DNA of 64,000 nt from Geoalkalibacter halelectricus (GTDB lineage: Bacteria; Desulfobacterota; Desulfuromonadia; Desulfuromonadales; Geoalkalibacteraceae): assembly GCF_025263685.1 (NCBI RefSeq), contig NZ_CP092109.1, positions 124,001-188,000 on the forward strand, given 5' to 3'. Below are positions 1 to 8,948 of the stretch, piece by piece; position 1 is the stretch's first letter, and every line of letters starts with the position of its first letter. Under the pieces are notes generated by a model. It ran no database searches, had not been told where the DNA came from, and saw nothing but the letters and a program-made list of their open reading frames with translations. Position numbers and translations under genes: made by a program.

Positions 1-128
1 AGGACTTTTTTGCCGTGGCGCCCCGCGAGGGTGAACTGGCGGCGGGCGATCGGGTGGTGATTCGCGGCAATGAGCGCCTGCGCGACGGCCAGGCCGTGCG
101 TGAGGCGTCCGCCGAGGCCGGCTCATGA
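1..128 (+). CDS. RND efflux periplasmic adaptor, C-terminal fragment (truncated by window start)
   Basis: Reading from base 3, the frame is open and ends in a TGA at 126-128. The 41 residues visible include GDRVVIRGNERLRDGQAV, which is the usual C-terminal beta-barrel/membrane-proximal ending of HlyD/AcrA-type membrane fusion proteins. These periplasmic proteins bridge an inner-membrane RND pump and an outer-membrane channel. The stop overlaps the start of the following RND pump gene in an ATGA, so the two are translationally coupled, which supports the assignment. Substrate cannot be inferred. Confidence 0.8.
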   Translation, partial: DFFAVAPREGELAAGDRVVIRGNERLRDGQAVREASAEAGS

Positions 129-3100
129 GCCTGATCAGCCTCTCCGTTAAACGCCAGGTCGGCGTCACCGTCGGCGTACTGCTGGTGGTTCTCTTTGGCC
201 TGATTTCCCTTTTTCGCACCCCGATTCAGCTCACCCCGGAAGTCACCCGCCCGGAAATCACCGTCACCACCCTCTGGCCGGGCGCCGCCCCGGAGGAGGT
301 GGAAAAGGAAATCGTTCAGCGCCAGGAGGACGAACTCAAGGGCGTTGAAGGCGTGGTGGAGATGAAATCCCAGTCCATGGACAGCCAGGGGCGCATCGTG
401 CTAACCTTCGTGCCCGGCACCGACATGGATTCGGCCCTGCTCAAGGTCAGCAACAGCCTCAACCAGGTGCGCAACATTCCCCTGGATGCCGAACGACCGG
501 TCATCTCCACGGTCAACACCGACGATCAGCCCATCGCCTGGTTCGCCCTCAAGCCCGGCCCCGGCAACCCCAATCCCATCTATGCCTACAAGACGTTTGC
601 CGAGGATCACATCAAGGCGCGCTTCGAGCGCGTGCCCGGCGTGGCCCGCAGCAATCTGTTCGGCGGCCGCGAGCGCGAATTGCAGGTGGTCGTCGATCCG
701 GAAAAGCTCGCCGCCGTGGGCCTTACCCTCACCGAATTCATCCGCGCCCTCGATGCCGAGAACGTCAACATCTCCGCGGGCAGCTTCGACGAAGGCAAAC
801 GCCGCTACCTGGTGCGCACCCTGGCCGAACTCACCACCCCCGAGGAGGTCGGCGACATCGCCCTGCGCACCGCCTCGGGCGAGCGGGTCTTCGTGCGTGA
901 TCTGGCCGAAACGCGCTTCGGCTACGAGCGGGCGACGGTTTCGGTGCGCCAGATCGGCGAGCCGGCCATCGCCATCAACGTGCAGCGCGAATCGGGCACC
1001 AACGTGCTCGAGGTCATGGAAGGGCTGCGCGAAGCCCTGCGCGAACTCAACGCGGGCCTGATTCCCGACGCCAACCTCACCCTCAACCAGGTCTACGACG
1101 AAACCGAATACATCGACTCGGCCATCAGCCTGGTCATGAACAATCTCTGGATCGGCGGCAGCCTGGCGGTGGTGGTGCTGCTGCTGTTCCTGCGCAGCGT
1201 CGCGCCCACCTTCATCGTCGCCACGGCGATTCCCGTCTCGGTGGTGGGCACCTTCATCGTCATGGTTCTGCTCGGACGCACCATCAACGTCATCTCCCTG
1301 GCGGGCCTGGCCTTTGCCGTGGGCATGGTGGTGGACAACGCCATCGTCGTGCTCGAAAACATCTACCGCCACCGCCAGATGGGAAAATCACCCCAGGAGG
1401 CGGCCATTGACGGCACCCGCGAGGTCTGGGGGGCGATTCTGTCCTCGACCCTGACCACCATCGCCGTGTTTCTGCCGATTTTTTTCATCGTCGAGGAAAC
1501 CGGGCAGCTGTTTCGCGATATCGCCATCGCCATTTGCGCCGCCGTCGCTTTGTCGCTGATCGTCTCCGTTTCGGTGATCCCCTCGGCCGCGGCGCGCCTG
1601 CTCACCGACCGGGCCGTGGTCCTGCGCACCGACACGGCCGCCAAGCGCCCCGGCCCGCGTGAACTCTTCGGCCTGGTGACCCTGGCGCAGCGCTTTACCG
1701 ATCACGTGGCGCGCGTCGTTTACTGGGTCAGCCGCCGCGTTCCGGCGTGTGTGGCCGTGATGGTGCTGTTCACCGTCGGCGCCCTGGGCACGGCCTGGCT
1801 GCTCGCCCCCCAGGCCGAATATCTGCCCACCGGCAACCGCAACCTGCTCATCGCGTTACTGCTGCCGCCGCCGGGCTACAACATCGAGGAATTCGCCCGC
1901 ATCGCCGAGGATCTTGAGGCCGACATCGCGCATTTGTGGGATCCGGATTATGATGATCGCGGCCGCACCCCGGCCATGGGCCATTTTTTCTACGTCGCCT
2001 CGGGCCGCCAGATCTTCATGGGCACCCGGGCCCGCGACCCGGCACGGGTACGCGAGCTGATTCCCTTTTTGCAGCAGCGCCTTGCGCAGACGCCGGGCAT
2101 GATCGCCATCGTCGCCCAAACCTCGCTGTTCGAGCGCGGCCTCACCGGGGGCCGCACCGTGGAGGTGGAATTCAGCGGGGTCGATCTCACCCGCCTGGTC
2201 GAAATCGGCAGCCAGGCCTTCGGCGCCATTCGCGGCGAAATGCCCGGCGCTCAGGTGCGTCCGGTGCCCAGCCTGGATCTGGGCAACCCCGAAATCCGCG
2301 TGATTCCCGACCGGGTGCGCCTCGCCGATCTCGGCCTGAGCGCGCGCGATCTCGGCATCATCGTCGACGCCCTGCTTGACGGCCACCGGGCGAGCACGGT
2401 CAATGTCGACGGCACCGAAATCGATCTCACCGTGATGGGCGCCGAAGCCTTCGCCGGCCGCACCCAGGATCTGCCCAATCTGCTGCTGCGCGCGCCCGGC
2501 GGTCAGAAAGTGCCCCTCGGCGCGGTGGCCGAGGTGCGGCTGGTGGCCGGCCCGGAGCAGATCAATCGCTCCGAGGGCGCGCGCACCATCGCCCTGGAAG
2601 TGCGCCCCCCCGATGACATCCCTCTTGAAGCCGCCATCGGCATCATCGAGTCTCAAATCATCGAGCCCTTGCGCGCCGACGGCCTGCTAGGCGACGACGT
2701 GCGCGTGCGCCTGGCCGGCACCGCCGATAAGCTGCAGGTGACCTTCGATGTGCTCAAATGGAATTTCGTTCTGGCCCTGATCATCACCTACCTGCTCATG
2801 GCCGCGCTCTTCGAGAGTTTTTTCTACCCCCTGGTCATCATGTTCTCCGTACCCCTGGCCATGGCCGGCGGTTTTCTCGGCCTGTGGCTGGTCAGCCAAT
2901 TGCTCACCTACCAGCCCCTCGACGTGCTGACCATGCTCGGCTTCATTATCCTGGTGGGCACGGTGGTCAACAACGCCATCCTCATCGTCCACCAGTCCCT
3001 CAACTTCATGCGCGACCAGGCCATGGAAGCGCGCGAAGCCCTGCGCGAGGCGGTACGCACCCGGGTACGCCCCATCTTCATGTCGGTGGGCACCTCGACC

Positions 3101-3295
3101 TTCGGCATGCTGCCCCTGGTGCTGTTTCCCGGCGCCGGCAGCGAACTCTATCGCGGCCTCGGCAGCGTGGTCATCGGCGGGCTGGTGGTCTCGACCCTGT
3201 TCACCCTGCTGCTGGTGCCCGCCCTGTTCAGTCTGCTGCTCAGCCTGCGCACCCTGTTGACGGGCCGCGCCGCCAAGGGGGTGGAGGAAGGCTGA
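125..3295 (+). CDS. RND-family efflux transporter permease (HAE1/AcrB-like)
   Basis: A 1,056-residue inner-membrane proton-driven exporter, the normal length for AcrB-type RND pumps. It starts with a short cytoplasmic segment and TM1 (about residues 12-30). Two large periplasmic loops follow, with TM clusters around residues 340-500 and 880-1040. The TM4 signature reads GMVVDNAIVVLENI near residue 400, with Asp-Asn where AcrB has Asp-Asp. The TM10 signature reads VVNNAILIV near residue 950, with Asn where AcrB has its relay Lys. Such substitutions are common in a large RND subclade, so this is not evidence of inactivity. The start overlaps the adaptor stop (ATGA). No outer-membrane factor follows; it may lie upstream of the window. 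Substrate is unknown. Confidence 0.93.
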   Translation: MSLISLSVKRQVGVTVGVLLVVLFGLISLFRTPIQLTPEVTRPEITVTTLWPGAAPEEVEKEIVQRQEDELKGVEGVVEMKSQSMDSQGRIVLTFVPGTDMDSALLKVSNSLNQVRNIPLDAERPVISTVNTDDQPIAWFALKPGPGNPNPIYAYKTFAEDHIKARFERVPGVARSNLFGGRERELQVVVDPEKLAAVGLTLTEFIRALDAENVNISAGSFDEGKRRYLVRTLAELTTPEEVGDIALRTASGERVFVRDLAETRFGYERATVSVRQIGEPAIAINVQRESGTNVLEVMEGLREALRELNAGLIPDANLTLNQVYDETEYIDSAISLVMNNLWIGGSLAVVVLLLFLRSVAPTFIVATAIPVSVVGTFIVMVLLGRTINVISLAGLAFAVGMVVDNAIVVLENIYRHRQMGKSPQEAAIDGTREVWGAILSSTLTTIAVFLPIFFIVEETGQLFRDIAIAICAAVALSLIVSVSVIPSAAARLLTDRAVVLRTDTAAKRPGPRELFGLVTLAQRFTDHVARVVYWVSRRVPACVAVMVLFTVGALGTAWLLAPQAEYLPTGNRNLLIALLLPPPGYNIEEFARIAEDLEADIAHLWDPDYDDRGRTPAMGHFFYVASGRQIFMGTRARDPARVRELIPFLQQRLAQTPGMIAIVAQTSLFERGLTGGRTVEVEFSGVDLTRLVEIGSQAFGAIRGEMPGAQVRPVPSLDLGNPEIRVIPDRVRLADLGLSARDLGIIVDALLDGHRASTVNVDGTEIDLTVMGAEAFAGRTQDLPNLLLRAPGGQKVPLGAVAEVRLVAGPEQINRSEGARTIALEVRPPDDIPLEAAIGIIESQIIEPLRADGLLGDDVRVRLAGTADKLQVTFDVLKWNFVLALIITYLLMAALFESFFYPLVIMFSVPLAMAGGFLGLWLVSQLLTYQPLDVLTMLGFIILVGTVVNNAILIVHQSLNFMRDQAMEAREALREAVRTRVRPIFMSVGTSTFGMLPLVLFPGAGSELYRGLGSVVIGGLVVSTLFTLLLVPALFSLLLSLRTLLTGRAAKGVEEG

Positions 3296-3518
3296 GGGTG
3301 AAGTACAGTCGCTGACGGCTAGGGAAAAACCAAAGGCGAGGTATGCAGGGTGGACAGAATGGACTGGGTGGACAGGGTGAAGAGCGCTTTTAGGCCAAGT
3401 CTTGGTTTTATCCTGTTCATCCTGTACATCCCTGTTGATTGCTCTTGGGTGTTAAGATCCGTGGTTAGAGTTTTTGAGGTTTTTTTATGATCCGCAATCC
3501 CTTCAAGGAGTGTGCTCC
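3296..3518. other. intergenic, low-complexity GGAC-rich tract
   Basis: There is no convincing gene here. Between about 3349 and 3430 there are degenerate repeats built on GTGGACAG and CCTGTTCATCCTGTACATCC. These resemble the GTGGACAG-type tract at the start of the gene ending at 50800 and another short tract at about 59257-59274. A ribosome binding site AAGGAG at 3505-3510 serves the next gene. Confidence 0.5.
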
Positions 3519-4763
3519 ATGCGTTTTTTTTCCTGGTTTCTGCTTCTTGCGCCGGTGGCGCTCATGAGCGCCTGCGCGCCTACTCTCATCGTCCCCATCG
3601 GCGATCCGCAGCGGCCCTACGAACCGTCGCGCCCGCCGCAAGTCGGCGATGTTCTGCATAATCCCACAGGCTTTTTCGTCGATGAACAGGCCATGCTCGC
3701 CGCCGCCGCCGACGCGCGCATCGTCTACGTCGGCGAAACCCACGACAACCCGGCCGCGCATCGCGTGCAACTGCGGGTCATTGAAGCCGTGGCCGAGCGC
3801 CATCCGGGCCGGGTGGCCATCGGCATGGAGATGTTCGTACCGGCGCAGCAGGAGGCGCTGGACCGCTGGGTGGCGGGGGAACTGTCGGAGAGGGAATTTC
3901 TTCGGGAATCCCGCTGGAATGAGGTCTGGCGCATGGATTTCGCCTATTATCGCGACATCCTGCTGCTGGCGCGCGACCGGGGCATCCCGGTGATTGGCCT
4001 CAACGCCGAGCGCGATCTGGTGCGCCAGGTGAGCCGTCAGGGCCTTGACGAGCTGCCCGCGGACGTGGCGGCCGCGCTGCCGGAGATGGACCTAGACGAT
4101 CCCTATCAGCGCGCCCTGACCACGGCCATTTTTGCCGGCCACGATGCCGGGCGCGGCGACCTCGAGAGCTTTGTGCGCGTGCAGACCCTGTGGGATGAAA
4201 CCATGGCCGAGAACATCGCGCGCTACCTGGGCGATCCGGCCAATGCCGAGCAGCGCATGGTGGTGCTGGCGGGCGGCAACCATGTGCGCTACGGTTTCGG
4301 GATCCCGCGGCGGGTGTATCGCCGCCTGCCGGCCTCGTATCTGATCATCGGCAGCAAGGAAATAGAGGTTCCTGACGACAAGCAGGATCGCCTCATGGAC
4401 GTGGAGCTGCCGCAATTTCCCATGCGACCCTACGATTTCACGGTATTCACCGCCTATGAAGATCTGCCCGCCCCGCCGGTCAGACTAGGAGTTCTGCTCG
4501 AAAGCGCCCCGACCGGCGTCGGCGTGGCCGGCGTCATGCCCGACTCACCGGCGGCTCATGCGGGTATTGAAAAAGGAGATGTGCTGCTGGAGATGGATGG
4601 GACAGAACTGCGGGAAAGCTTCGACGTCATCTACCTCGTCCGCCAAAAACAACCCGGCGACACGGCCCAACTGCGCATTGTACGCGACGGAACGGAGATG
4701 GACATACAGGTTCACTTCCCCGTCCCGGACGAAAATGAACAACCAATGACCAAGGACAAATGA
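3519..4763 (+). CDS. ChaN-family lipoprotein with C-terminal PDZ domain
   Basis: A 414-residue predicted lipoprotein. ATG 3519 is chosen because AAGGAG lies 8 nt upstream and the protein then begins with a signal peptide ending in the lipobox LMSAC; the upstream TTG at 3474 has neither. Residues about 65-285 match the ChaN (haem-regulated lipoprotein, formerly DUF399) family, including VYVGETHDNPAAH near residue 72 and an EMF segment. ChaN of Campylobacter binds haem and is linked to iron uptake (known family); haem binding here is inference. Residues about 320-405 form a PDZ domain (GVMPDSPAAHAGIEKGDVLL), so the protein may recognise exposed C-termini. Its 3' end runs into a tandem 14-nt repeat. 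Confidence 0.88.
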   Translation: MRFFSWFLLLAPVALMSACAPTLIVPIGDPQRPYEPSRPPQVGDVLHNPTGFFVDEQAMLAAAADARIVYVGETHDNPAAHRVQLRVIEAVAERHPGRVAIGMEMFVPAQQEALDRWVAGELSEREFLRESRWNEVWRMDFAYYRDILLLARDRGIPVIGLNAERDLVRQVSRQGLDELPADVAAALPEMDLDDPYQRALTTAIFAGHDAGRGDLESFVRVQTLWDETMAENIARYLGDPANAEQRMVVLAGGNHVRYGFGIPRRVYRRLPASYLIIGSKEIEVPDDKQDRLMDVELPQFPMRPYDFTVFTAYEDLPAPPVRLGVLLESAPTGVGVAGVMPDSPAAHAGIEKGDVLLEMDGTELRESFDVIYLVRQKQPGDTAQLRIVRDGTEMDIQVHFPVPDENEQPMTKDK

Positions 4764-4771
4764 CCAAGGAC
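4745..4771. repeat. tandem 14-nt repeat AATGACCAAGGACA (2 copies)
   Basis: Two adjacent copies of AATGACCAAGGACA overlap the stop codon of the ChaN-like gene. A related tract with the same core occurs at 24605-24635, just after another gene end. This suggests a dispersed 3'-flank repeat family. Confidence 0.7.
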
Positions 4772-4772
4772 A

Positions 4773-4811
4773 GCGTCACGGGGACGAGGCAAAGCCTCGT
4801 CCCCGTGACGC
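4773..4811. terminator. bidirectional terminator-like 18-bp perfect hairpin
   Basis: GCGTCACGGGGACGAGGC, loop AAA, then its exact complement. It sits between the convergent ChaN-like (ends 4763) and DUF3024-like (ends 4815) genes. There is no clear T-tract, so it could instead be a REP-type palindrome. Confidence 0.65.
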
Positions 4812-4814
4812 TTA

Positions 4815-5129
4815 TCACAAAACCTTATGAAACAGATTCGCCGCCTGGTCCCCGAACATCACTTCGAGCGCCTGATGCAGTTTGTCGTAGGAGGCATAGT
4901 GGTGCCAGCGAAAATCACCGCTGATCCAGTACAGATCCCACTCGTTGCGGCGCTCGTCGAACAGCAGTCGACCGACCGGTTCGTCCACGGCGCAGGCCTC
5001 GAAGTGGCTGATGTGGTTGACGAAGACGACATAGCCGTTGCTCACGTGGGTCACGCTGACCTCCACATGGCGGGAGCTGAAGAATTTTTCGATGATGCGT
5101 CGACTGAATTCGTTGGGATGCTTGTTCAT
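4815..5129 (-). CDS. small DUF3024-like protein of unknown function
   Basis: A 104-residue cytoplasmic protein with no signal peptide or membrane segment. ATG at 5129 is preferred over the longer ORF because an AAGGAG lies 8 nt upstream and the extra N-terminus looks non-coding. The central part (VGRLLFDERRNEWDLYWI followed by FRWHHYASYDKLHQAL) resembles DUF3024, small bacterial proteins of unknown role with a conserved LYW...WH.Y pattern. That assignment is from memory of the pattern and only moderate. It is a single gene, transcribed alone, with a strong hairpin on each side. Confidence 0.65.
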   Translation of the reverse strand: MNKHPNEFSRRIIEKFFSSRHVEVSVTHVSNGYVVFVNHISHFEACAVDEPVGRLLFDERRNEWDLYWISGDFRWHHYASYDKLHQALEVMFGDQAANLFHKVL

Positions 5130-5353
5130 AAAGGTGACTCCTTGGTGCCGCGGTGAGGTGCGGCCGTGTGTCCCTCCCGGAAAACGCAAAGCACATCCCT
5201 CATAAATATTTTCAAATTTTTTCCACTTCTCTTTTCGGACGAATCTTTCCTGGGTTTAGTTTTTTCTTCCTACAATTCCTAGTTTATCACTATATGCAGT
5301 GCTCGTTCCGTATACGCAACCAAAATAGTAATATTTCGTTTTAAATAAAAAAA

Positions 5354-5388
5354 GGGGCCGCATTTCCCAGGGAAAGCGGCCCCTTTTT
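5354..5388 (-). terminator. rho-independent terminator after the aldolase gene (bidirectional)
   Basis: GGGGCCGC-A-TTTCCC pairs with GGGAAA-GCGGCCCC to give a 14-bp stem with one bulged A. T5 follows on the plus strand, and an A-rich stretch precedes it, which becomes a T-tract on the minus strand. It lies downstream of the minus-strand aldolase. Confidence 0.85.
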
Positions 5389-5440
5389 CAGCATGGATAA
5401 AACAAATTTTTTTCAGGCGAAAACGATTTGGCCAGCCTCT

Positions 5441-5520
5441 GACCAAATTTTCGACAACAGCGGTGGCTCCCTGTCAATTTAGGTGCGGCCAGGTACCCCG
5501 CCTGTGTCAAATTTGGTCAA
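5441..5520. repeat. inverted repeat TGACCAAATTT ... AAATTTGGTCA just past the aldolase stop
   Basis: Perfect 11-bp arms at 5441-5451 and 5510-5520 are separated by about 58 nt. It lies between the aldolase stop (5550) and its terminator, so it would be in the 3' untranslated RNA. Role unknown. Confidence 0.55.
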
Positions 5521-5549
5521 TTCCTGCGCCAAAAAGCGCCAATTTTGAC

Positions 5550-6530
5550 TCAGGCCTTGCCGGCGCTGCCGAGAACGGCTTCGTTCTTGTGCTTGATCAG
5601 CTTGACCAGTTCCTTGCGGGCGGCGCCCAGATACTTGCGCGGGTCGAATTCGCCGGGGTTCTTGGCCATGAATTCGCGCACCCGCGCCGTCACGGCCAGA
5701 CGCCCGTCGGAGTCGATGTTGATCTTGCACACCGCGCTGGCCGCGGCGCGGCGCAACTGCTCCTCGGAGACCCCCACCGCGCCTTCCATCTTGCCGCCGT
5801 ATTTGTTGATCAGCTCCACATACTCGGGCACCACGCTCGAGGCCCCGTGCAGCACGATGGGAAAACCGGGGATACGCCGCTCGATCTCCGCGAGGATGTC
5901 GAAGCGCAGGGGCGGCGGCTCCTCGCCTTCCTTGACCTTGAACTTGAAGGCGCCATGGCTGGTGCCGATGGAGATGGCCAGGGAATCGACACCGGTCTTG
6001 CCGACGAAATCCTCGACTTCCTCGGGCTTGGTGTAGGTGGAATGCTCGGCCTGCACCTCGTCCTCGATCCCGGCCAGCACGCCAAGCTCGCCCTCGACGG
6101 TGACGTCATGGGCATGGGCGTATTCGACCACCTTGCGCGTCAACGCCACATTGTCCTCGTAGGAGTGATGGGAGCCGTCGATCATGACCGAGGAGAAGCC
6201 TGAATCGACACAGGACTTGCACAACTCGAAGGTATCGCCGTGGTCGAGATGCAGGGCGATGGGAATGTTGGAGCCCATCTCGCGCACCATCCGCACCGCG
6301 CCCATGGCCATGTAGCGCAGCATGGTCTGGTTGGCGTATTCCCGCGCGCCCTTGCTCACCTGTACGATGACCGGCGAGGAGGTCTCGGCGCAGGCCACCA
6401 TGATCGCCTGCAACTGCTCCAGGTTGTTGAAATTGTAGGCGGGAATGGCATAACCGCCGCTCACCGCCTTTTTGAACATCTCCCGTGTGTTGACCAGACC
6501 CAGATCCTTGTAACCGACTTTTTCACCCAT
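5550..6530 (-). CDS. fba: class II fructose-bisphosphate aldolase
   Basis: A 326-residue cytosolic enzyme of glycolysis and gluconeogenesis that cleaves fructose 1,6-bisphosphate to DHAP and glyceraldehyde 3-phosphate using a divalent metal. ATG at 6530 follows an AGGAGG motif; the 24-residue upstream extension is rejected. The class II signature is visible: HLDHGD (residues 94-99, catalytic Asp96 and metal ligand His97), DGSHH, VEGELG and SIGTSHG, and the C-terminal KINIDSDGR that binds the phosphate. The family also includes tagatose- and other ketose-bisphosphate aldolases, so substrate is by majority rule. It is monocistronic with its own terminator. Confidence 0.92.
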   Translation of the reverse strand: MGEKVGYKDLGLVNTREMFKKAVSGGYAIPAYNFNNLEQLQAIMVACAETSSPVIVQVSKGAREYANQTMLRYMAMGAVRMVREMGSNIPIALHLDHGDTFELCKSCVDSGFSSVMIDGSHHSYEDNVALTRKVVEYAHAHDVTVEGELGVLAGIEDEVQAEHSTYTKPEEVEDFVGKTGVDSLAISIGTSHGAFKFKVKEGEEPPPLRFDILAEIERRIPGFPIVLHGASSVVPEYVELINKYGGKMEGAVGVSEEQLRRAAASAVCKINIDSDGRLAVTARVREFMAKNPGEFDPRKYLGAARKELVKLIKHKNEAVLGSAGKA

Positions 6531-6586
6531 GAAATACGTCCTCCTCAAGACAAGTGGATTAAGAAAAATTTGTAACTGTTCAGTAT

Positions 6587-6700
6587 GGGGCCGTACCCCC
6601 ATGGCAAAGGGCGCTATTCACCCTCCATGGCCGCTTGACTGGCGCCATCCCTGGCGCCAGACACCCTCGCCATGGGGGCTGCGGCCCCATGGCGAGGGTG
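6587..6700. repeat. long palindromic dispersed repeat, copy A
   Basis: The outer arms at 6587 and 6688 pair imperfectly (GGGGCCGtaCCCCCATGGC against GCCATGGGGGctGCGGCCCC). An alternative perfect 16-bp hairpin occupies 6662-6700. The inverse complement closely matches 62132-62233, including an internal GGCGCCAGGGATGGCGCC core. It sits between the divergent aldolase and receptor operons. The rest of this 360-nt gap (6701-6890) shows nothing I can name beyond the presumed promoter. Confidence 0.8.
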
Positions 6701-6890
6701 AATAAACACAATAATTTTAGCCTATTTTACATGGACACGGCCGAAGGGCAAGCCCCGTGCGCCGGAACTCGGATTAAGGGCCATCGCGGCAGCCTCAGCG
6801 CCAAGGCCAAGCGGCGATTTTGCCGCACAAACTTCTGGCCAAACGTCCGATCTTCTGGCAAAATGCAACTCTTTTTAATTTTTTTGCGAG

Positions 6891-8948
6891 ATGTCTGCAA
6901 TGACGCGTTTCTTGCATCGCTTCGCCTTTGCGGCGCTGCTGATATTTTTGGCGTTTGGGTCACCTGCCTGGAGCGCCTCCAAGCCCCTGACCGACTTCTC
7001 CCTTGAAGAACTGATGGACACCGAGGTTCTCTCGGCGACCAAAAAGCTTCAACCCCTCTCGCGGACCCCCGCGGCGGTCTTCGTCATCAGCGCCGAGGAT
7101 ATCCGCCGCTCGGGTGCCACCACCATCCCCGATCTGTTGCGCATGGTGCCGGGCCTGCAGGTGGCCAAGCTCGACGCCAACAAATGGGCGGTGAGCGCGC
7201 GCGGCTTCAACGGCCGCTTCGCCAACAAACTGCTGGTCATGATTGACGGCCGCAGCATTTACAGTCCGCTGCTTTCCGGTGTTTTCTGGGAAATGCACCA
7301 CCCGATTCTCGAGGACATCGAACGCATCGAAGTCATCCGAGGCCCCGGTGGCAGCCTGTGGGGCGCCAACGCCGTCAACGGCATCATCAACATCATTACC
7401 CGCCACAGTGCGCAAACCCAAGGCACACTTGTCAGTGCGGTCGCCGGCACCCAGGAGTATGCCGCTGCCACCCTGAGCCACGGGCTGAAATGGGGCGAAC
7501 TGAACCACCTGCGCCTCCATGCCCAATATATTGGGCATGGCGAGAGTGAAGCAGCAACGCATCAACCGGCGGATGATTTTTACAATTTGCGAACAGGGCT
7601 AAGGCTTGATCGCGACCTCAACATCGATACTTCACTGATGGTTACCGGCGAAGTGTTTCAAGGAAAAAGCGGCCAGACCGTCGTTCTTCCACAAATCAGC
7701 GAACCTTTTTCCCACCAGATTGACGATAACGCCGAATATAGTGGCGGATTTTTGCTTGCACGCTGGAAAAAACAACAGCTGGACGGTGGAGAATTTCGCC
7801 TACAGACTTACATCGATCGTACAAAGTACGAGGATGTCATTTTCGACTACCGGATTCACACCTACGACGTAGATTTTCAGCATCGCTTCAACTACTTTAA
7901 CCGTCATGAGTTGACCTGGGGCTTAGGTCACCGGCGCACCGCTGACCGCTTGAACAGCACTCCGCTAACCACCTTTGTGCCTTCCCGACTGACCTACAAT
8001 CTGTGGAGTGCCTTTGTTCAGAATCACACCACCCTGGTCCCGGACCTATTGGAAATAACTTTCGGCACCAAATGGGAACAAAGCCGAACCGGCACCGAAT
8101 GGCAGCCAAACCTGCGCCTTCTCTACAGACCACACCCCGACCATAGCCTTTGGGCTGCGGTTTCTCGGGGAGTCCGCCAACCATCAAGGGCGGAAATGGA
8201 TGTGCAATTTAATTTGAAATTTATCCCGCCGGAACCGGGGTTCACTCTCCCACCCTTCCCTATACAGGTTTTGGTAAGCGGCCGCTCCAATCTTAATGCG
8301 GAGACTCTCAATGCCCACGAAATCGGATATCGCGCCCGTTGGCATGAGAACCTGTTTTTTGACTTGGCATTTTTTTACAATGAATATAAACACCTCATTG
8401 GTGGCGAGGCACATGACCTGATATTCATCGAAGACCAGGACAACCCCTACTATATCCAGCCCGCATTTTCGCTTGGCGCGGTCAGCGCTCGCAGTCATGG
8501 GGTCGAGGTTGCGGGGAGTTGGCAGGCGCAACCAAACTGGAAATTGCATCTGGCTTACACCTATCTGCGACTCGACATTCGCCTTCCACCATCGGAGCAA
8601 CGGGTTTTGATCCAGTTCTTGGATACGGAAGCCCCCAAGCACCAAATTTCCCTGCGATCTTCCACGAACATTGCGGCGAATTATGAACTGGATTTGTGGT
8701 TGCGCTATGTGGACGCGCTCTCCAATGTCGCTCAGGACCCATCCATTGAAAAAATCAGTGTTTCTCCCTATGTCACCCTGGATGCCCGCCTTGCCTGGCG
8801 CCACCCGCGAAAAAATCTGGAATTGGCCCTCGTCGGACAAAATCTGCTCAATCGCCGCCATGCCGAATTCGCCGGCTACGATTTCTTCGAAGTCCTCACC
8901 ACGGAAGTCCCCCGCCGTGTTTATGGAAAAGTCACATGGCGTTTCTAG
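6891..8948 (+). CDS. TonB-dependent outer-membrane receptor (first of a flanking pair)
   Basis: A 685-residue outer-membrane protein with a signal peptide (about residues 1-29, ending AWSA). A plug domain follows at about residues 55-165: [18 protein letters not shown], then [18 protein letters not shown] and [19 protein letters not shown]. The rest is a beta-barrel ending in a C-terminal aromatic residue (VTWRF). The mature N-terminus [14 protein letters not shown] is shared with the second receptor of this operon. Family role: TonB-energised uptake of a bulky ligand such as a siderophore, vitamin or peptide; ligand unknown. The start has only a weak ribosome site, and ATG 6900 is an alternative. 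It overlaps the next gene by 13 nt. Confidence 0.9.
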   Translation: MSAMTRFLHRFAFAALLIFLAFGSPAWSASKPLTDFSLEELMDTEVLSATKKLQPLSRTPAAVFVISAEDIRRSGATTIPDLLRMVPGLQVAKLDANKWAVSARGFNGRFANKLLVMIDGRSIYSPLLSGVFWEMHHPILEDIERIEVIRGPGGSLWGANAVNGIINIITRHSAQTQGTLVSAVAGTQEYAAATLSHGLKWGELNHLRLHAQYIGHGESEAATHQPADDFYNLRTGLRLDRDLNIDTSLMVTGEVFQGKSGQTVVLPQISEPFSHQIDDNAEYSGGFLLARWKKQQLDGGEFRLQTYIDRTKYEDVIFDYRIHTYDVDFQHRFNYFNRHELTWGLGHRRTADRLNSTPLTTFVPSRLTYNLWSAFVQNHTTLVPDLLEITFGTKWEQSRTGTEWQPNLRLLYRPHPDHSLWAAVSRGVRQPSRAEMDVQFNLKFIPPEPGFTLPPFPIQVLVSGRSNLNAETLNAHEIGYRARWHENLFFDLAFFYNEYKHLIGGEAHDLIFIEDQDNPYYIQPAFSLGAVSARSHGVEVAGSWQAQPNWKLHLAYTYLRLDIRLPPSEQRVLIQFLDTEAPKHQISLRSSTNIAANYELDLWLRYVDALSNVAQDPSIEKISVSPYVTLDARLAWRHPRKNLELALVGQNLLNRRHAEFAGYDFFEVLTTEVPRRVYGKVTWRF

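Larger units (their letters stand above)
5130..5549. other. 420-nt intergenic region, no gene seen
   Basis: The region contains an AT-rich segment at about 5200-5350 (likely promoter of the small minus-strand gene), a strong terminator at 5354-5388 and an inverted repeat at 5441-5520. No open frame here has recognisable protein features. Confidence 0.6.

Noticed and set aside
5520-5540. GCGCC-AAAAA-GCGCC near the aldolase stop as a terminator
   Set aside because: It is a direct, not inverted, repeat and cannot form a hairpin.
6820-6890. Sigma-54 promoter (TGGC...GC) before the receptor operon
   Set aside because: TGGC is present but the GG-to-GC spacing is 6 nt rather than the required 10.
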